Under the pieces are notes generated by a model. It was not told the origin of the DNA. It did not search any database and saw only the letters and a list, made by a program, of their open reading frames with translations. Positions 18,718 to 28,226 of a stretch of 64,000 nucleotides of DNA are shown piece by piece. The translations under genes were made by a program, and so were the position numbers. Source of the stretch: Haloterrigena alkaliphila (GTDB lineage: Archaea > Halobacteriota > Halobacteria > Halobacteriales > Natrialbaceae). Each line of letters begins with the position of its first letter. Position 1 is the first letter of the stretch. The DNA lies in contig NZ_CP071462.1 of the NCBI RefSeq assembly GCF_017352155.2, positions 1,612,001-1,676,000 of the forward strand, written 5' to 3'.

Positions 18718-19989
18718 CTAGTCGTCCGCCGCGAACCGGTCGGCGACCGTCTTCGCCTCGCGGATGCGGCTCGGGACCCCGATCCGGCTGGTGTAGTTCG
18801 TCGCCAGAACCACGTTCTCCGGGAGTTCGACGTCCTCGAGGGCCGCCCACGAGGTGTCGTGGGCGGGCATCACGCGCGGCAGCTTCGTCACCGAGAGCAG
18901 TTCCGGATCGACGCCCATCACCTGCCGGAACTCGCGGCGAGCGACCCGACCGAGTTCCGCGTCCGAGCGGTCGATCGCGTCCGGATCGTGCATCCCGCCG
19001 AGGAAGACGGTGTAGACGCCGTCGCGGTCGAAGAGGCCGTCGTTCCACGTGACGCCGAGGGTCTCGAGGGGCTCGTCGCGGCGAACCTGGTAGCCGAAGC
19101 CCTCGGCGTCCGCCTCGGCGGCGAGGTGGACCAGGACCAGCGAGTTGTACGTGAGCTCCTCGAGCGGTTCGGCGACCGCGCCGGAGAGCCCGCCAAGGAG
19201 CGACGCGGCCGCCGGGGCCGGCGTCGTCACGACGACCGCGTCGACGTCGATCGTTCGGCCGCCGAGGTCGAGCACGTACCCCTCCTCGTCACCGTCGCGG
19301 ATGTCGTCCACCGACGCGTTCAGGTGGACGTACGGGCGGTGGGCTTCGTAGAGGGCGGTCGGCAGCGTCTGGAGGCCGTTCGCGAACGAGACGGGCGGCG
19401 GCGTCTCGTCGTCCCCCCGCAATCGACCGAACGCCGCCCGGAGGAGCGATCCCCGCCGCTCCTCGAGGGCGATCAGCCGCTCGAGCGAGTGTTCGACGGG
19501 CATCGTCGCAGGATCGGAGCCGTAGATCCCGCCGAACAACGGTTCGACGACGTTCCGGTAGGCCTCCTCGCCGAACTTCCGCCTGAAGAGGGTCGCCGCC
19601 CGCTCGTCCGGCCTCGCGGGATCGGTCAGCGGTTCGGCCAGCAGCCGGAGCTTCCCGCGCCACGAGAGCAGATCGGTCCGGAGGAACGCCCCCGGAGACC
19701 GGGGGACGAGTCGGAGGTGCCCGTCGCCGTAGACGTACAGCGGGAGCGAGTCGTCCGCCCGAAGCAACTCGTCGCGCAGCCCCAGGTCGTCCACGAGGGC
19801 TTCGATCGAGGGGGTGAGCCGGATCCGCTGTGGCCCGTACTCGAGGAGGCGCCCCTCGACCGTTTCGGATCGGATCGCGCCGCCCGGCCGAGAGTCGGCC
19901 TCGACGGTCACGACGTCGATGTCCCGCTCGGCGAGGTAGTGGGTGAGCGCCAGCCCGGTGATGCCGGCGCCGATGACGCCGACCCTCAT
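18718..19989 (-). CDS. hemG: Protoporphyrinogen (or coproporphyrinogen) oxidase, HemY type
   Basis: A 423-aa FAD enzyme of the HemY/PPOX family. The start MRVGVIGAGITGLALTHYLA at 19989 puts the FAD motif at the N terminus; the frame stays open far upstream, but that is shadow of hemH. Other features: RPGGAIRSETVEGRLLEYGP, FGGIYGSDPATMPVEHSLE, and the C-terminal NVVLATNYTSRIGVPSRIRE. The ATG overlaps the hemH stop (ATGA), so hemH-hemG is one operon. Whether the substrate is protoporphyrinogen IX or coproporphyrinogen III (as in Gram-positive bacteria) cannot be told from sequence. Confidence 0.88.
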   Translation of the reverse strand: MRVGVIGAGITGLALTHYLAERDIDVVTVEADSRPGGAIRSETVEGRLLEYGPQRIRLTPSIEALVDDLGLRDELLRADDSLPLYVYGDGHLRLVPRSPGAFLRTDLLSWRGKLRLLAEPLTDPARPDERAATLFRRKFGEEAYRNVVEPLFGGIYGSDPATMPVEHSLERLIALEERRGSLLRAAFGRLRGDDETPPPVSFANGLQTLPTALYEAHRPYVHLNASVDDIRDGDEEGYVLDLGGRTIDVDAVVVTTPAPAAASLLGGLSGAVAEPLEELTYNSLVLVHLAAEADAEGFGYQVRRDEPLETLGVTWNDGLFDRDGVYTVFLGGMHDPDAIDRSDAELGRVARREFRQVMGVDPELLSVTKLPRVMPAHDTSWAALEDVELPENVVLATNYTSRIGVPSRIREAKTVADRFAADD

Positions 19990-21032
19990 CGGGTCCGCGG
20001 GCTGTTGAGACAGAACGCGCCGGGCGCGTCCCGACACTGGCACTGCCGGAGGTTGTAGTAGCCCGGCTCGAACCCGCCGGTGAACGGCTCGATCAGGTCC
20101 GCGAGGGCGTCGATGAACTGCTCGTCGTCGTAGGGGACCGGCACCCGGTAGAAGTCCAGCCCCGCCTCGAGGGCCTCCTCGCGGAGTTCGACGTCGAGTT
20201 CCGAGAGCGTCTCCGACTGCTCGTGGACGAAACTCACCGGTTCGACGACGACCCGGTCGGCGTCGACGGTCTCGATCACCCTCTCGATCGACGGCTCGGT
20301 CCAGTCGACGTCGCGGTTCTCGTGGTTCTGATAGCCGAGTTCGTACTCGTCGACGCCGAGTTGGGCCGCGAGCGCCTCGCAGTACTCCTCGACGTACTCG
20401 ACGTACCGGCTGCCCTCGTCGAGGTAGTACTGGGGCGTCCCGTGGGCGGAGAAGACGAGTCGCGCGTCCCCCTCGAGCGAGAGCCCCTGCGTCTCGACGA
20501 ACGATCTGACGTTGTCCGCTCGCGCTCGCGTGTAGCCCGGGTGGCGGTGCCAGCCGGTGAGTTCGCTCACGTCGACGTCCCACTCGGCCGCCTCGATGGC
20601 GTCGGTGAGCTCCTCGAGCGCCGCGACGGTCGTCGAGGGACCACAGAGCGGATAGATCGGCAGCCCGACGAGCTGCTCGACCCCGTCGCTGCGGGCCCGC
20701 TCGACCGCGTCCTCGATGAACGGCTCGGTGAACTGCATCCCGACGTAGGTCGTCACGTCGTAGCCCCGATCGCGGAGTTCCCGCTCGAGGAGCGTCGCCT
20801 GCGCGTCGGCGTGCGACTGGAGCGGCGAGCCGCCGATCTCCTCGTACTCCTCGATCAGCGCGGGCGCGCGTCGCTGTGCGAGTTGGCGCGAGCGCTCGCG
20901 CGCCTCGGCTTCGGTCGTCTCGCCCTCGATGTCGGCGTTGGCGTAGAAGATGCGTTCCAGATAGTCGACGACGGTCTCTCGCGTCGGTCGCTCCGGTTCG
21001 CCGAAGTTCAGGAGTGCGACCCCAGTAGACAT
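19986..21032 (-). CDS. hemH: Ferrochelatase
   Basis: A 348-aa enzyme inserting Fe2+ into porphyrin. It begins MSTGVALLNFGEPERPTRE; catalytic His197 lies in LVFSAHGTPQYYL, and the distal Glu in EPVSFVHEQSETLSELD. The C terminus has a Cys trio, C331-x-C333-x7-C341, and Cys130 lies in IYPLCGPSTT, the region that supplies the fourth ligand in 2Fe-2S ferrochelatases, so a cluster is likely (inference). The stop overlaps the start of hemG. It is divergent from the carbonic anhydrase gene, with about 210 bases between. Confidence 0.93.
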   Translation of the reverse strand: MSTGVALLNFGEPERPTRETVVDYLERIFYANADIEGETTEAEARERSRQLAQRRAPALIEEYEEIGGSPLQSHADAQATLLERELRDRGYDVTTYVGMQFTEPFIEDAVERARSDGVEQLVGLPIYPLCGPSTTVAALEELTDAIEAAEWDVDVSELTGWHRHPGYTRARADNVRSFVETQGLSLEGDARLVFSAHGTPQYYLDEGSRYVEYVEEYCEALAAQLGVDEYELGYQNHENRDVDWTEPSIERVIETVDADRVVVEPVSFVHEQSETLSELDVELREEALEAGLDFYRVPVPYDDEQFIDALADLIEPFTGGFEPGYYNLRQCQCRDAPGAFCLNSPRTR

Positions 21033-21243
21033 ACCGACGGCTAGGAACGACCCCCGCAAAAGTGTTGAGTTTCCGGTCAGGCGCTGGGTTTCTCTCGACG
21101 GCCTCGTCGCGCGTTTTCCGAACGTATTCGGTGGTCCTCGCCCGAACCGATTCGGTGCTTGTCGCCCGAGCGGACCCGCCGCTCGTTCCCGTGAAATCCG
21201 AGCGAACGGAACTATTTTTGACACTCGTTCGCGTACGTCGAGT

Positions 21244-21945
21244 ATGGGAACCGATCGCGACGTTCTCGAGCGCCTGCTCGCGGGCAACGATCGCCACGTC
21301 GAGTCGCTGCCGGCGGATTACTTCGCGGACGTCCAGACGAGCCAGCACCCGACCGTCGTCGCGATCTGCTGTTCTGACTCTCGGGTCTCCCACGAGGGCA
21401 TGTGGGGCATCGAACGCCCGGGCGCGGTCTTCACGCCGAGCAACATCGGCAATCAGATCTGGGACGAGGACGGCGGCGAGCGGATCGTCGACGGCGGCGT
21501 CCTCTACCCGATCCACCACACCGGCACCGACGTCGTCGCCGTCGTCGGCCACACGGGTTGCGGGGCCGTCACCGCGGCCTACCACGTCGCGACCGGCGAG
21601 GAGTCGCCGGGCCCGAAGGGCGTCGACAAGTGGGTCGACCAGCTCGTCCCCGTCGTCGAGGCGGGCCTCGAGAGCGGGCTCGTCGACACCGACGCGGACG
21701 ACGAACGGGTGATCAACCAGCTCGTCGAGTACAACGTCGGCTATCAGGTACGCTCGCTCGCCGAATCCGACGAGATCCCGGACGGCGTCGAGGTCTACGG
21801 CTTCGTCTACGACTTTCAGGGCATTTACGGCGACGAACCGGGGCGGACGTACCTCGTCTCGGTCGACGGCGAGACCGATCCCGACGCGCTCGCTGACCTC
21901 GTGCCCGAGGGGTACGAGGCGACGGCTCGCAGTCTGCTCTATTAG
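21244..21945 (+). CDS. Beta-class carbonic anhydrase
   Basis: A 233-aa enzyme interconverting CO2 and bicarbonate. Zinc ligands are Cys43, His103 and Cys106 in ICCSDSRVS and VGHTGCGAVTA; Asp45 and Arg47 form the active-site dyad. Length is normal for bacterial and archaeal beta forms. ACTATTTTTG at 21211-21220, 24-33 bases upstream of ATG 21244, is a good TATA box. Only a receiver-domain gene separates it from the DabAB carbon pump, so the two probably act together in inorganic carbon supply. Confidence 0.94.
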   Translation: MGTDRDVLERLLAGNDRHVESLPADYFADVQTSQHPTVVAICCSDSRVSHEGMWGIERPGAVFTPSNIGNQIWDEDGGERIVDGGVLYPIHHTGTDVVAVVGHTGCGAVTAAYHVATGEESPGPKGVDKWVDQLVPVVEAGLESGLVDTDADDERVINQLVEYNVGYQVRSLAESDEIPDGVEVYGFVYDFQGIYGDEPGRTYLVSVDGETDPDALADLVPEGYEATARSLLY

Positions 21946-22020
21946 CAGCCTCGATTCGATAACGCTGGCTGCGAACTGAACGCGGAATTCGTCTATGGGC
22001 GTACTCGATCGTGTGCTAAC

Positions 22021-22494
22021 TCACCGGTCGGATACTCGGCTCTCTGCTGGCTTCGCTTGGATGAGTGCTATCCACAAGTCCTCGATTTCTTGGACGAACT
22101 CGATAAAATCGTCCGGCTCAACTGGCTTTTGGACGTAGTGATCCGCATCAACGCCCTTCGATTTGACGATCCCCTCTCCTACCTCCGAACTCGTGAGGAC
22201 GACGACAGGGATGTCACGTAATGCTGGCTCGTTATCCAGTTCAGACAGTACATCCATCCCTCTGTTTCCGGGTAACTTCGGCTCGAGCAGGATCAGATCG
22301 GGGCGTGGGTCATCTGCGTGCTCGCCGCGTTGATTGATGAAATCGAGGGCAGCGTCAGCATCGGAGACGGTGTAGAGACTATTCTTGAGTTTGGCATCTT
22401 TGAAGGATTCCGTGAAGAGACGTGTGTCCCCGGGATTTGGTTCGACCAATAAAATGTTGACCCGCTCACCCTCCTCCCCCTCGTTCGAAGACAT
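22021..22494 (-). CDS. Stand-alone receiver-domain protein with altered phosphorylation site
   Basis: A 157-aa CheY-like protein without an output domain. NILLVEPNPGDTRLF is the first strand and acidic pocket, but the usual second acid is Pro19. The phosphoacceptor strand reads DLILLEPKLPG, so Glu71 takes the place of Asp. The conserved Thr/Ser (VVVLTSSE) and Lys (YVQKPVEPDDF) remain. Glu there mimics a phosphorylated state in many receivers, so this protein may be permanently 'on' or respond by binding only. No kinase gene is adjacent. Confidence 0.88.
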   Translation of the reverse strand: MSSNEGEEGERVNILLVEPNPGDTRLFTESFKDAKLKNSLYTVSDADAALDFINQRGEHADDPRPDLILLEPKLPGNRGMDVLSELDNEPALRDIPVVVLTSSEVGEGIVKSKGVDADHYVQKPVEPDDFIEFVQEIEDLWIALIQAKPAESRVSDR

Positions 22495-22672
22495 TGTGAA
22501 CTGTTTTAGACGGCCACTTAAAAGATCGCGGTCGCGTAAATTGATCAGTCTAGTTTCTGGACGTATCGTGGCTTCCGTAGCGTAGTTCGATAGGGAAACC
22601 GTACTGCTATCGACTGCGACGACGGTACCGGATCGGTGGAGACGGGAAAAACGATCGCCCCTCGAGGCCGCG

Positions 22673-25194
22673 TCAGTCGTCGTCCGCCGGCTGTGCGGGC
22701 GGCGTCTCGGTTTCGACCGCCGCCGTCGCCTCGGCCTCGAGTTCGGCGTCGGCCTCCCACTCGAGGTCGCCGGCGTACTGGAAGACGGCGTTGTCCTGCT
22801 CGGGATCGACGACCGTCAGGTCCCCGATCCAGCCGTTGTCGAGCAGCGTGCGAACGTCCTCGTGCTCGCGGAGGATCTCGGTCACGCGCTCGACCGGCGC
22901 GTGGACGACCGCGGTCAACCGCAGCGGCTGGTGGAACGGCTGCTCGTCGTCGATCTTCAGCGACTGCAGCGGGAGGCCGGTCATCAGATCGCCGCCGTTG
23001 CCCTGTAGGACGCCGACGTTGCCGACCGGGTTCTGGGTGATCTTCGAGCCGCTGCCGTAGACGGCGTTGTCGACGGTCGCGAAGTAGTACTGGTTGTTGA
23101 TCCACTGGGTGACCACGAGCGGCCCCGTGAAGATCGCCTCGAGCGCCTCGCCCTCGGGGTCGGTCGACCAGTCGTAGGAGTGGAGGAACGCGCGTCCGTC
23201 GAGGTTGCGGTCTTCGGTCAGTTCGCGGGGGCCGATGACGAAGGAAGCGTTGCCGGCCAGCCCCCACTCGGGGCGGGCCTCGGCCCAGTCGGCCGCGCGG
23301 CGGTCGACCTCCGCGACGCTCTCCTCGGGATCGCCGCCGGTCGTCGCCTCGGTGCGCTCGGCCGCGGCGCCGGCGCGGGCGCGCTCGAGGTCCTCGCGCA
23401 GGGATTCGAGGTCCTCGCGGTGGCTCTCGGGGACGTCGCCGTCGAACAGCGCGATCTCGTCGGTCGTCGTGTTGTGCTCGCCCGCGAGGAAGACGGTATC
23501 CTCGGGGACGTCGAAGCCGCGCTCGCGCAGTTCCGCCTGCACGTCCGCGTCGTTGCAGATCTCTGCGAGCACGCGGGCGTTCGGGCCGCCCGGGTTGCCG
23601 GCACAAGCCCCGCAGTCGAGACTCGAGTCGAAGGGGTTGTTCGTCGTCTCGCTGGCGTGGCCCGTGAAGACGACCAGTCGGGCGAACTCCGTCCAGCCCA
23701 TGAGTTCGAAGGCGGTCGCGGCGTACTCGACTTTCTCCTCGAGGCGTATGCCCTGCGGGAGGTCGTGGTCGCCGTGACTGTGGTCGTCGGCGGCGCCGTC
23801 GAGGGCGGGCGAGGTGGCCTCGTACCGGCTCGGCACGCGCTCCTCGACGGCGTCCTTGAGGTCGGCGATTGTCGAGGGCGACAGCGTCCGCGCGGCCATC
23901 GCGAGCCGTAGGCGCTACCGGCGCCCTCGACGAACGTGAAGGCGGCGACCACGTTGTTCTTGAGCGTCTTGAAGTGCTTCCGTGCCGCGCCCACGAGTCC
24001 GTTCCACTGGTCGCGGGTCGTCACCGCGTCGGTCGCCTCGTCGGGCCGGTCGACGACGCGGTGTTCGGGGTCGACGATCGGCGGACAGGCGTCGACCTCG
24101 GCCGTCGAGTCGTACTCCCGGTGGCGCATCGGGACCCCGAAGAAGCCCGCGTAGCCGTGGGTCTCGTAGGGGCCCTGGGCCTCGATGTGACGGCGGATCA
24201 CCTCCGAGCGGGTGTCGATACAGAACACGAGTTGTGCGGCCGGCCGGTCGCCGTCGTCGGCCCCCGAGGGGGCCGTGACGGTATCGTCGATCCCCTCGAG
24301 GAGGCGCTCGCGGTAGCTGCGCTCCCACGCGGTCAGCCAGATCTCGGGCAGGAGAATCTCCCCGTCCGCGTCGCCGCCCTTGACGGTCGCGTCGCCGTCG
24401 TCGACGGTCGCGGCCGTGGCGGAGGCGGTCGCGTCGTCGTCGGTTTCGGCGGGCTCGATCGGCGCGTCGAGCAGGTCGGCCAGCGTCAGTCTGACCGCCA
24501 GATACGACATCAGCGTGATCGGGTACCGCTCCTGCCACGCGTTGGCGCCGTCGTCGGCCCGCTGCTTGATGAAGCCGCTCCAGCCCGGGAGCGAGGCGAG
24601 GTGGTGCTCGGCGACGTCGACCCAGCGTCCCTCGGGGTAGTCGCCCAGCACCGCCTCGAGCGCCTCGGTCGCGGTCTCGGGGAGGTCGTCGGGGTCGTCA
24701 CAGCCGGGCACGTCGCCGTCGTAGGGGGCCATCTCCCGCCACGCGGCGTAGAACCCGTCTTCGCGGTTGGGCATCGGCCACTTCGACTGGCCCTGATCGA
24801 GGAACGCGGCGAGCCACTTCGTCAGCACGCGGTCGACGGCCGCGGTCGCGTCGTCGGTCTCGCTGCCGCGCGCCGCCGCGATTTCGGCCATCTCGTCCAG
24901 GAGCGTCTCGGGGTCCCGGTCGACGCCGCGGGCCTCGAGTTCGCCCCGTAGCACGTCGGGATCGATCCGGCCGGTCTCCCACGCTCCGCGGAAGACCGAC
25001 GGCTGCGGGTAGCCGCGACCGCCGAAGAGGCGCTCTCCCTCGGCGACGGCCCGGTGGAACGGCTCGTCCTCGAACCCCGAGAGGGGGTTGGCGGTGACGA
25101 ACGAGTGCAGCGGCCAGACCGAGCCGATGCGGTCGGCCGCGCGGTCGATGCTCTCCGCGATGCGACGGTGATCGTCGGTACCCTCAGATGTCAT
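22673..25194 (-). pseudogene. dabA: DabA, inorganic carbon transporter subunit, interrupted by a frameshift
   Basis: DabA (UPF0753/DUF2309) is the cytoplasmic, carbonic-anhydrase-like half of the DabAB energy-coupled carbon pump. Reading leftward from ATG 25194 the product is normal through FCIDTRSEVIRRHIEAQG and VAAFTFVEGAGSAYG, then leaves frame near 23905. The true C-terminal half resumes in another frame at about 23899 (MAARTLSPSTIADLK) and carries HASETTNNPFDSSLDCGACAG with the zinc His and Cys, ending at 22673. Restoring one base after GSAYG gives a continuous protein of about 840 aa. All zinc residues survive, so it may be a sequencing error, a very recent mutation or programmed shifting. 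The start overlaps dabB by 11 bases. Confidence 0.85.
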
Positions 25195-26677
25195 TGTACT
25201 CCTCCTTGTCGGTCAGCACGGTCGTCGGATCGGGCTGGGAGAGGTTCAGCAGGGAGACGTAGAGGCGCTCGCTCGAGCGGTACCAGCCGAGTTCCGCCGC
25301 GAGGTAGGCGCCGACGAACAGGGCGACCACGAGGTAGTGGGCGACCGTCATCTCGGTCGACACGTAGGTCATCGGCACGCCCGCGAGCATCCTCGAGACG
25401 GCGTTGAACGCGACGGCGTAGCCGCCGATGGCGGTCAGCACGATCAGCGGGGCGCTGACGAACCTGACCGTCGTCGGCAGCGTCGACCGCCGGAGGATGT
25501 CCCGCGCCGCGGTCAGCGTCGTCAGGACCACGACCAGCGTCAGGACGGCCCCGCTGTTCAACTCGAGGCTCGTCGCCTTCCCGGTGAGGACGCCGAAGAG
25601 GACGCCGCCGCCGACGGCCGTCACCAGACTGACGGCGATCCCGGAACCGCCCAGCTGCGTTCGCGTCCCGTCTTTGGGAACCGCCTGCTCGACGGCGGCG
25701 CCCGACGAGAGGAACAGGTACGCCTTGTAGAAGCCGTGCAGGATGAGGTGGGCGATCGCCGCGGCGAAGAAGCCGAGGCCGCACTGCAGTATCATAAAGC
25801 CCATCTGGGCGAGCGTCGAGCTCCCGAGCTTGCGTTTGACGTCCGTCTGGACGAGGATCATCGCCTGTCCGAGCAGGGCGCTGACGGCGCCGACGACGAC
25901 GAGGACCGACATGACGGCGATCTCCTCGGCGATCACCGGGGCGAACCGGGTCAACAGGACCCCGCCCGCGTTGACGAACCCGGCGTGCATCAGGGCCGAC
26001 GCCGGGGTCGGCGCCGTCATCGAGGACAGCAGCCAGCCGTGGAACGGGAACAGCGCCGACTGGATGATCGCCGCGAGAAAGATCCCTCCCGCCGCGGCGA
26101 GTCCGACCGTCCGCGAGACGCCCTCGAGGCCGGCGAAGATCCCGGTGATGGTGGTCGCGCCCGTCGACCACGCGAGTAGTGCCAGCGAGACGGCGAGCAG
26201 GGCGCTGCTGGCGACGAAGTAGCGGCGGGCGACGGCGGCCGCGGCGCGGGCCTGCTCCCACTCGCGAACGTGGCCGATCAGCGCGGCCATGAGCAGTCCC
26301 ATCGCCAGCCACGCGGCCGCGAACAGCGCGACGTGGTTCGCCGCAGTCAGCGTCATGACGACGAGCGTGAACCCGAGGACGCGGGCGTAGAACCGGTCGA
26401 TGTGACGGTCGCCCGCCATATAGCGCCGGGAGTAACTGTGGACGATCCCGCTGAAGAAGGTAACGACGACCCACAGCACCGTGGTCAGCCCGTCGACCCG
26501 CAGGGCGCCCGCGAACTCCCACTCGGTTCCCCGGGAGGCCGCCAGTACGAGGACGCCGACGCTGAACAGGAAGAGCGTCCAGACCGTCCAGGTCGAGGCC
26601 CGCGGGACGATCGAGGTCGGTGGCGTCGGTTCGGGGCGCTGTGCGACGTCGTCGGGTGGAACTGTTTCGTCGGTCAT
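25184..26677 (-). CDS. dabB: DabB, NuoL/ND5-like proton-conducting membrane subunit
   Basis: A 497-aa polytopic protein of the complex-I antiporter family (proton_antipo_M) that pairs with DabA to drive CO2 hydration or bicarbonate uptake. The core includes FFSGIVHSYSRRYMAGD, ALFPFHGWLLSSMTAPTPAS, SALMHAGFVNAGGVLLTRF with the conserved His and Lys region, and LGSSTLAQMGFMILQCG. ATG 26677 is chosen because the upstream extension lacks family character. A CCTATAATAACC string near 26784-26795 may be the promoter, giving an unusually long leader of about 80 bases. First gene of a two-gene operon. Confidence 0.9.
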   Translation of the reverse strand: MTDETVPPDDVAQRPEPTPPTSIVPRASTWTVWTLFLFSVGVLVLAASRGTEWEFAGALRVDGLTTVLWVVVTFFSGIVHSYSRRYMAGDRHIDRFYARVLGFTLVVMTLTAANHVALFAAAWLAMGLLMAALIGHVREWEQARAAAAVARRYFVASSALLAVSLALLAWSTGATTITGIFAGLEGVSRTVGLAAAGGIFLAAIIQSALFPFHGWLLSSMTAPTPASALMHAGFVNAGGVLLTRFAPVIAEEIAVMSVLVVVGAVSALLGQAMILVQTDVKRKLGSSTLAQMGFMILQCGLGFFAAAIAHLILHGFYKAYLFLSSGAAVEQAVPKDGTRTQLGGSGIAVSLVTAVGGGVLFGVLTGKATSLELNSGAVLTLVVVLTTLTAARDILRRSTLPTTVRFVSAPLIVLTAIGGYAVAFNAVSRMLAGVPMTYVSTEMTVAHYLVVALFVGAYLAAELGWYRSSERLYVSLLNLSQPDPTTVLTDKEEYNDI

Positions 26678-27026
26678 GCTTCGCTTGCACGTTCGGACCA
26701 GCCTGACGTTCGGGCGCGTCACAGTGTTCCGTTCGCGGCAACACTTGCACTACTGGTCGTCTTCGGTCGGAATATGAACAGACTGGTTATTATAGGCTTC
26801 GGTTCGAACAATTCGTTCTGCAACCCCTCTCACAGGCCGTCTCGACTGCCGAGATGAGAGGCGTAGACGAGAGCCCGCCGACCCAGTAATACGCGAACGA
26901 GCCGCTAGCGAGGGCGAATTCGGTTGCTCGAGCGGTCAGTACCACCCGCAGGAACGTACGGCGAGGGACGCCGACGGAACGGCAGAACGGGAGTTCGTCG
27001 GGAGACGGATCGTCGATCCCGCCGCG
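26678..27026. other. Leader and promoter region between dabB and the Lrp gene
   Basis: No gene supported. The left part is the dabB leader with an AT-rich promoter candidate around 26780-26800; the right part (26850-27026) is GC-rich sequence in front of the Lrp gene terminus with no clear structure. Confidence 0.4.
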
Positions 27027-27491
27027 TCACCGGAACGAGAACTCGTCGAAGGACGTCGACCGGTGGCTGCGAACCAGTACCTCGTCGGTGATCGTCAGCC
27101 CCATATCAGCGATCTCCTGTGCGATCGGCGTGATATCGTGATCCGTTTCGCCGACGACCGTCACGAGCAGGTTCTGCTCGCCCGTGACCAGTTCCTGCAC
27201 CGAGACGACGCCGGAAATCTCGAGGATGTCGTCGATGTACTCTCCTCGGTCCGGGATCGGCGCCGTACAGAAGAGGAGCATGCGGATCGGATACCCCGAT
27301 TTCGTGTAATCGATGTTCGCGCTGTACCCCTTGATGACGCCCTCCGACTCCAGGCGCTGGATGCGTTTCCGGACCGTACTCGAGGAGGCTTCGGTCCGCT
27401 CGGCGATCTCACTGGACGAGAGGTTCCGGGCCTCCTCCTGTAACGCGTAGAGGATCTCCCGATCGACCGCGTCGAGATCGTAATCCGTCAT
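27027..27491 (-). CDS. Lrp/AsnC-family transcription regulator
   Basis: A 154-aa regulator. N-terminal winged helix: DAVDREILYALQEEARNLSS, EIAERTEASSSTVRKRIQRLE, EGVIKGYSANIDY. The C-terminal RAM-like ligand domain runs from about residue 70 (PIRMLLFCTAPIPDRGEY) to IAQEIADMGLTITDEVL. Lrp proteins bind amino acids or related small molecules as octamers or dimers and act locally or globally. It is encoded upstream of, and on the same strand as, dabAB, but 350 bases apart, so control of the pump is only a possibility. Confidence 0.92.
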   Translation of the reverse strand: MTDYDLDAVDREILYALQEEARNLSSSEIAERTEASSSTVRKRIQRLESEGVIKGYSANIDYTKSGYPIRMLLFCTAPIPDRGEYIDDILEISGVVSVQELVTGEQNLLVTVVGETDHDITPIAQEIADMGLTITDEVLVRSHRSTSFDEFSFR

Positions 27492-27700
27492 ACGGTTCCT
27501 TTCTCCGCGACGGCTATAAGGAACTTCGGCCGACAGATCCGCTCGATTCCGATATCGGCTTCGAGTCGAACTCCGCCCGTGGTCGCGAGCCCGCCCACGC
27601 TCGCGACCTTGCCCGCGACTGCGGACGCGGGCGCACCCACGTTCGTGTCGCCACGTCCGTGTCGGTAACGTTTTGCTATTCGCACCCGCATCCGTCCCAC

Positions 27701-27919
27701 ATGCGCGCGTTTCTCGAGTCCGATACGGGATTTTACTACGCCATCGGTCTCTTCGTGACCGTCGTGTTTCTGGGCGGGCTGGCCGTGCTGGCGGTCGTCA
27801 ACCCCGGCGGCATCGGCGCGACCGAACTCGGCGGCCTCGTCGTCGGCTTCGCCCTGTTCATGCTGGTGTACTTCGTCTCGGTGACGGTCCATCGCCTCGA
27901 GGACTGGGAGGAACCGTGA
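27701..27919 (+). CDS. Small two-TM membrane protein
   Basis: A 72-aa protein beginning MRAFLESDTGFYYAIGLFVT with two hydrophobic helices (about residues 11-31 and 40-61) and an acidic end HRLEDWEEP. ATG 27701 is preferred to an upstream in-frame codon because it leads straight into the conserved-looking start, with an AT-rich ACGTTTTGCTATTC about 25-35 bases ahead. I know small haloarchaeal proteins of this shape but no function. It precedes the cold-shock gene by 112 bases on the same strand. Confidence 0.65.
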   Translation: MRAFLESDTGFYYAIGLFVTVVFLGGLAVLAVVNPGGIGATELGGLVVGFALFMLVYFVSVTVHRLEDWEEP

Positions 27920-28031
27920 TCGAGCGACGGTACTCGGCGATATGTGGTGCGAGCGGACCGCTACCGCCACATATTGCCGTTCGAAACGAGCCGCAGGGTT
28001 TATCAGTATCGGGCCGTTCTCTTTAGAAGCA

Positions 28032-28226
28032 ATGGCGAAAGGAACCGTTGATTTCTTCAACGACACTGGCGGCTACGGATTCATCGAAACTGAGGACGCG
28101 GACGAGGACGTCTTCTTCCACATGGAAGACATCGGCGGCCCGGACCTCGAAGAAGGACAGGAGCTCGAGTTCGACATCGAGCAGGCCCCCAAGGGCCCGC
28201 GCGCGACGAACGTCGAGCGCCTGTAA
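28032..28226 (+). CDS. Cold-shock domain protein
   Basis: A 64-aa single-domain Csp protein. It begins MAKGTVDFFNDTGGYGFIET with the RNP1-like GYGFIET and RNP2-like DVFFHMEDI motifs, and ends EQAPKGPRATNVERL. These five-stranded beta barrels bind single-stranded nucleic acid and melt RNA structure. TTTATCAG near 27999-28006 is the TATA candidate, 26-33 bases upstream of ATG 28032. Length and sequence are typical of haloarchaeal CspA homologues. Confidence 0.95.
   Translation: MAKGTVDFFNDTGGYGFIETEDADEDVFFHMEDIGGPDLEEGQELEFDIEQAPKGPRATNVERL

Noticed and set aside
18718-21585. A 955-aa open frame on the minus strand
   Set aside because: It is hemG read open through the shadow of hemH; the FAD motif and the ATGA overlap fix the hemG start at 19989.
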